The translations under genes and the position numbers were made by a program. The notes under the pieces were generated by a model. That model was not told where the DNA came from. It worked only from the letters and a program-made list of their open reading frames with translations, and ran no database searches. Positions 6,451 through 7,670 of a DNA stretch of 7,670 nt are shown piece by piece; position 1 is the stretch's first letter, and the number at the start of each line of letters is the position of its first letter. Source of the stretch: Verrucomicrobiales bacterium. GTDB lineage: Bacteria > Verrucomicrobiota > Verrucomicrobiia > Verrucomicrobiales > V1-33. The DNA is taken from assembly GCA_028293305.1 (NCBI GenBank), contig JAQGPD010000058.1, forward strand, positions 1-7,670, written 5' to 3'.

Positions 6451-6470
6451 ATAAAGTCCCCCCCTCCAAT

Positions 6471-6917
6471 ATGTCCCGTTCATCATCGTCCGTTTCGAAT
6501 GGGCGCTCCCACGTCGCTGACTGGGAACGCACCCAGCGCGCCCGCGTTTGGAAAGGCCAGGGCCGCCTTGTCCTGATCGCCCTTCTCGCCGTCACCAGCT
6601 ACATCGCCCTGCCCGCCACCATCTATTTCACCTTCCGCCTCATGACGGAAACCGGGAACCGTTGGCACCAGTGGACCGTCATCTCCCTCACCACCCTGAT
6701 GGTCAGCCTCATCGTCGGCACCATCCTCAGCGCCATGACCAAATGCGCCCTCTGCCACGGCAATCCCATGCTCGGCAAAAATTGCCGCAAGCACACCCTC
6801 GCCAACAAAATCCCCTTCTTCACCTACCGCGCCTCCGCCGTCCTCCACCTCCTCTTCACCGGCCGGTTCCGCTGCATGTTCTGCTCCACACCCTTCCGGC
6901 TTGGGAAAAAAAGCTAG
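6471..6917 (+). CDS. Small two-helix membrane protein with a zinc-ribbon-like C-terminal domain
   Basis: From the ATG at 6471 the protein has 148 residues. The frame is open back to 6120, but that extension lies in the bioA promoter and leader and is not protein-like. Regions: polar N terminus 1-30; hydrophobic helix about 33-55; second helix about 68-89; then a domain with C92-x2-C95, C105 and C135-x2-C138, plus His96 and His108, and a basic end. Paired CxxC motifs with a middle Cys suggest a zinc ribbon or similar metal site anchored at the membrane. With two helices both ends are on the same side, probably the cytoplasm, given the Arg/Lys-rich flanks. I do not recognise a named family, although the style (CxLCH...C.KH...RFRCMFC) resembles small conserved hypothetical proteins of Verrucomicrobiota. 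It is monocistronic and divergent from bioA; function is unknown. Confidence 0.78.
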   Translation: MSRSSSSVSNGRSHVADWERTQRARVWKGQGRLVLIALLAVTSYIALPATIYFTFRLMTETGNRWHQWTVISLTTLMVSLIVGTILSAMTKCALCHGNPMLGKNCRKHTLANKIPFFTYRASAVLHLLFTGRFRCMFCSTPFRLGKKS

Positions 6918-6918
6918 G

Positions 6919-6998
6919 GGAAATTGGGAAATGGGAAATTTGGAAATAGGAAATTTGGAAATAGGAAATTAGGAAATGGGAAATTAGGAAATCGGAAA
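6919..6998. repeat. 15-bp-period tandem repeat of GGAAAT boxes
   Basis: GGAAA boxes (the first ten read GGAAAT) start at 6919, 6927, 6934, 6942, 6949, 6957, 6964, 6972, 6979, 6987 and 6994: the spacing alternates strictly 8 and 7 bases, a 15-bp unit repeated about five times with small variations in the spacer letters. It begins two bases past the stop codon of the zinc-ribbon protein. The frames it opens on both strands (repeating Gly-Asn-Arg-Lys-Leu or Phe-Pro-Asn-Phe) are by-products of the repeat. Confidence 0.9.
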
Positions 6999-7014
6999 GA
7001 GCCACGTGCCCTGC

Positions 7015-7053
7015 GGACCTCTTTCAATTGGCTAGGTCCTTTTCGTGATTTTC
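7015..7053 (+). terminator. Candidate intrinsic terminator after the zinc-ribbon protein gene
   Basis: GGACCT (7015-7020) pairs with AGGTCC (7034-7039) over a 13-nt loop and is followed directly by TTTTCGTGATTTTCG. A competing stem, GAAAGAG (6995-7001) with CTCTTTC (7019-7025), overlaps its left arm. The stem is short and the T-run is broken, so this is tentative. Confidence 0.4.
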
Positions 7054-7084
7054 GTCCTTTTCGTCCTTTTTGTCCTTTTTGTCC
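7040..7084. repeat. 9-bp tandem repeat, five copies
   Basis: Units TTTTCGTGA, TTTTCGTCC, TTTTCGTCC, TTTTTGTCC and TTTTTGTCC follow one another without gaps. It is the second distinct tandem repeat in the gap between the zinc-ribbon gene and the glycosyltransferase gene. Its left end overlaps the T-rich part of the candidate terminator. Confidence 0.9.
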
Positions 7085-7198
7085 CTCTCCTCCCGTTCCG
7101 CCCCCTCCGTCCCCCATCCCTCCCGGCAGAAAAGTCCCGCCGTGACATCCGCCGCATTTGTGCAAACCGTGGCCGTCAGCTGTTGACGCCCACCTCCC

Positions 7199-7670
7199 GT
7201 GCCCCGCCGCCCTCACTTTGCCTACGTCTTCGAGCGATTCCCCTCGTTCACCCAAACCTTCTGCGCCCGCGAAGTCCTTGAACTTCAACGCCAGGGCACC
7301 CGTCTCCTCCTCTTCTCCATCCGCAGCACCGAAGCGGAATCCCTCCGGCACTTCCCCGCCGAACTCCTCCGCCAAGTCATCACCCTGCCCCCCACCGACC
7401 AGCTCACCCGCGAAGTCGAAGACCTGAAAAAAAACCGGCAGCTCCCTCAATCCCTCGTCCTCACCCTCCGCGAATGGGGCGACCGACCCGACAAACCCCG
7501 ACTCTACGAAGCCGCCTGGATCGGCCAAAAACTCCGCTCCGCCGGCATCCACCACATCCACACCCACTTCGCCGGACTCGCCGCCCGCACCGCATGGTGG
7601 ATCCGTCAATTTTACGGCCCCAGCTACAGCTTCACCGGACACGCCAACGACCTCTTCTGCCCCGATAACA
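7199..7670 (+). CDS. GT4-type glycosyltransferase, N-terminal part (runs off the right edge)
   Basis: Starting at GTG 7199, 157 residues are visible and the frame is open at the edge. An in-frame TGA at 7184-7186 and the absence of any other start codon between it and 7199 decide the start; no Shine-Dalgarno is seen. The sequence fits the N-terminal acceptor-binding Rossmann half of family 4 glycosyltransferases of the exopolysaccharide/WcaL type: FAYVFERFPSFTQTFCAREV (8-27), a basic LELQRQGTRLLLFSIRS strand-turn-strand (27-43), IHHIHTHFAG (117-126) and SYSFTGHANDLF (142-153). These enzymes transfer a sugar from a nucleotide-sugar donor during polysaccharide or glycan assembly on the cytoplasmic side of the membrane. 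The catalytic donor-binding half (EX7E region) is outside the window, so sugar and acceptor cannot be named. Part of a surface-polysaccharide cluster further right is likely but unseen. Confidence 0.88.
   Translation, partial: MPRRPHFAYVFERFPSFTQTFCAREVLELQRQGTRLLLFSIRSTEAESLRHFPAELLRQVITLPPTDQLTREVEDLKKNRQLPQSLVLTLREWGDRPDKPRLYEAAWIGQKLRSAGIHHIHTHFAGLAARTAWWIRQFYGPSYSFTGHANDLFCPDN

Larger units (their letters stand above)
6094..6470. other. Divergent intergenic region between bioA and the zinc-ribbon membrane protein
   Basis: This 377-bp region holds the bioA leader (about 6094-6253), the bioA promoter (6260-6288), and the upstream region of the + strand gene with two small hairpins at 6417-6450. 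In the bioA leader a 6-bp stem (GCGGGC 6144-6149, GCCCGC 6159-6164, 9-nt loop) and a short inverted repeat GCTGT/ACAGC at 6122-6133 are visible. No BirA-type operator or known riboswitch was recognised. A frame on the + strand runs through it in phase with the 6471 gene but has no protein-like character upstream of 6471. Confidence 0.6.

Noticed and set aside
6120..6470. N-terminal extension of the zinc-ribbon membrane protein
   Set aside because: It would cover the bioA promoter and leader and has low-complexity Pro/Ser/Arg content; ATG 6471 gives a compact protein.
3822..7084. CRISPR array for the regular repeats
   Set aside because: Units are 6-16 bp, contiguous and without unique spacers, and no cas gene is present.
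6914..7642. - strand frame of about 240 codons with Phe-Pro-Asn-Phe and Gly-Arg-Lys repeats
   Set aside because: It is made of the two tandem repeats and the antisense of the glycosyltransferase gene.

Overview
The window looks like chromosomal DNA of a GC-rich Verrucomicrobiota-type bacterium. This is inferred from a classic PEP-CTERM sorting signal, large secreted proteins built from LamG-like, glycerophosphodiesterase and Fn3-like modules, an AxA-type signal peptide on a Lys/Asp-rich envelope protein, weak or absent Shine-Dalgarno sequences, and long intergenic gaps filled with short-period tandem repeats. No rRNA, tRNA, transposase, phage gene or CRISPR array was seen. The phylum call is an inference from gene style, not from a marker gene.

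Layout. (1) Positions 2-2671 (+): 3' part of a large secreted multidomain protein, LamG-like / GDPD / Fn3-like / LamG-like / C-terminal beta domain; its start lies to the left of the window. (2) Positions 2672-3019: gap with A/C-rich + strand. (3) Positions 3020-3817 (+): a complete PEP-CTERM protein whose single LamG-like domain is a clear relative of both LamG-like domains in the upstream gene. (4) Positions 3818-4091: convergent intergenic region with a GGGG-every-8-nt array, a perfect 8-bp hairpin, a 16-bp direct repeat and a strong, probably bidirectional terminator. (5) Positions 4092-4622 (-): small exported protein with an HMA-like fold lacking the metal-binding cysteines and a Lys/Asp pentapeptide tail. 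(6) Positions 4750-6093 (-): bioA, biotin-pathway DAPA aminotransferase, with a Ser-Ala tail made by a hexanucleotide repeat, and a good sigma70-type promoter at 6260-6288. (7) Positions 6471-6917 (+): small two-helix membrane protein with a CxxC...C...CxxC zinc-ribbon-like tail. (8) Positions 6918-7198: a 15-bp-period tandem repeat, a candidate terminator and a 9-bp tandem repeat. (9) Positions 7199-7670 (+): start of a GT4-type glycosyltransferase, cut by the right edge.

The genes do not form one pathway. The first two are probably related envelope or secreted proteins sharing a domain; the glycosyltransferase at the right end may belong to a polysaccharide cluster continuing outside the window; bioA stands alone without other bio genes in view. 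The most distinctive feature is not a gene: several intergenic gaps, and two gene ends, carry a different short-period tandem repeat (8/16 bp, 16 bp, 15 bp coding, 6 bp coding, 15 bp, 9 bp). This suggests a genome with active short-repeat expansion. I found no convincing new multi-gene system.
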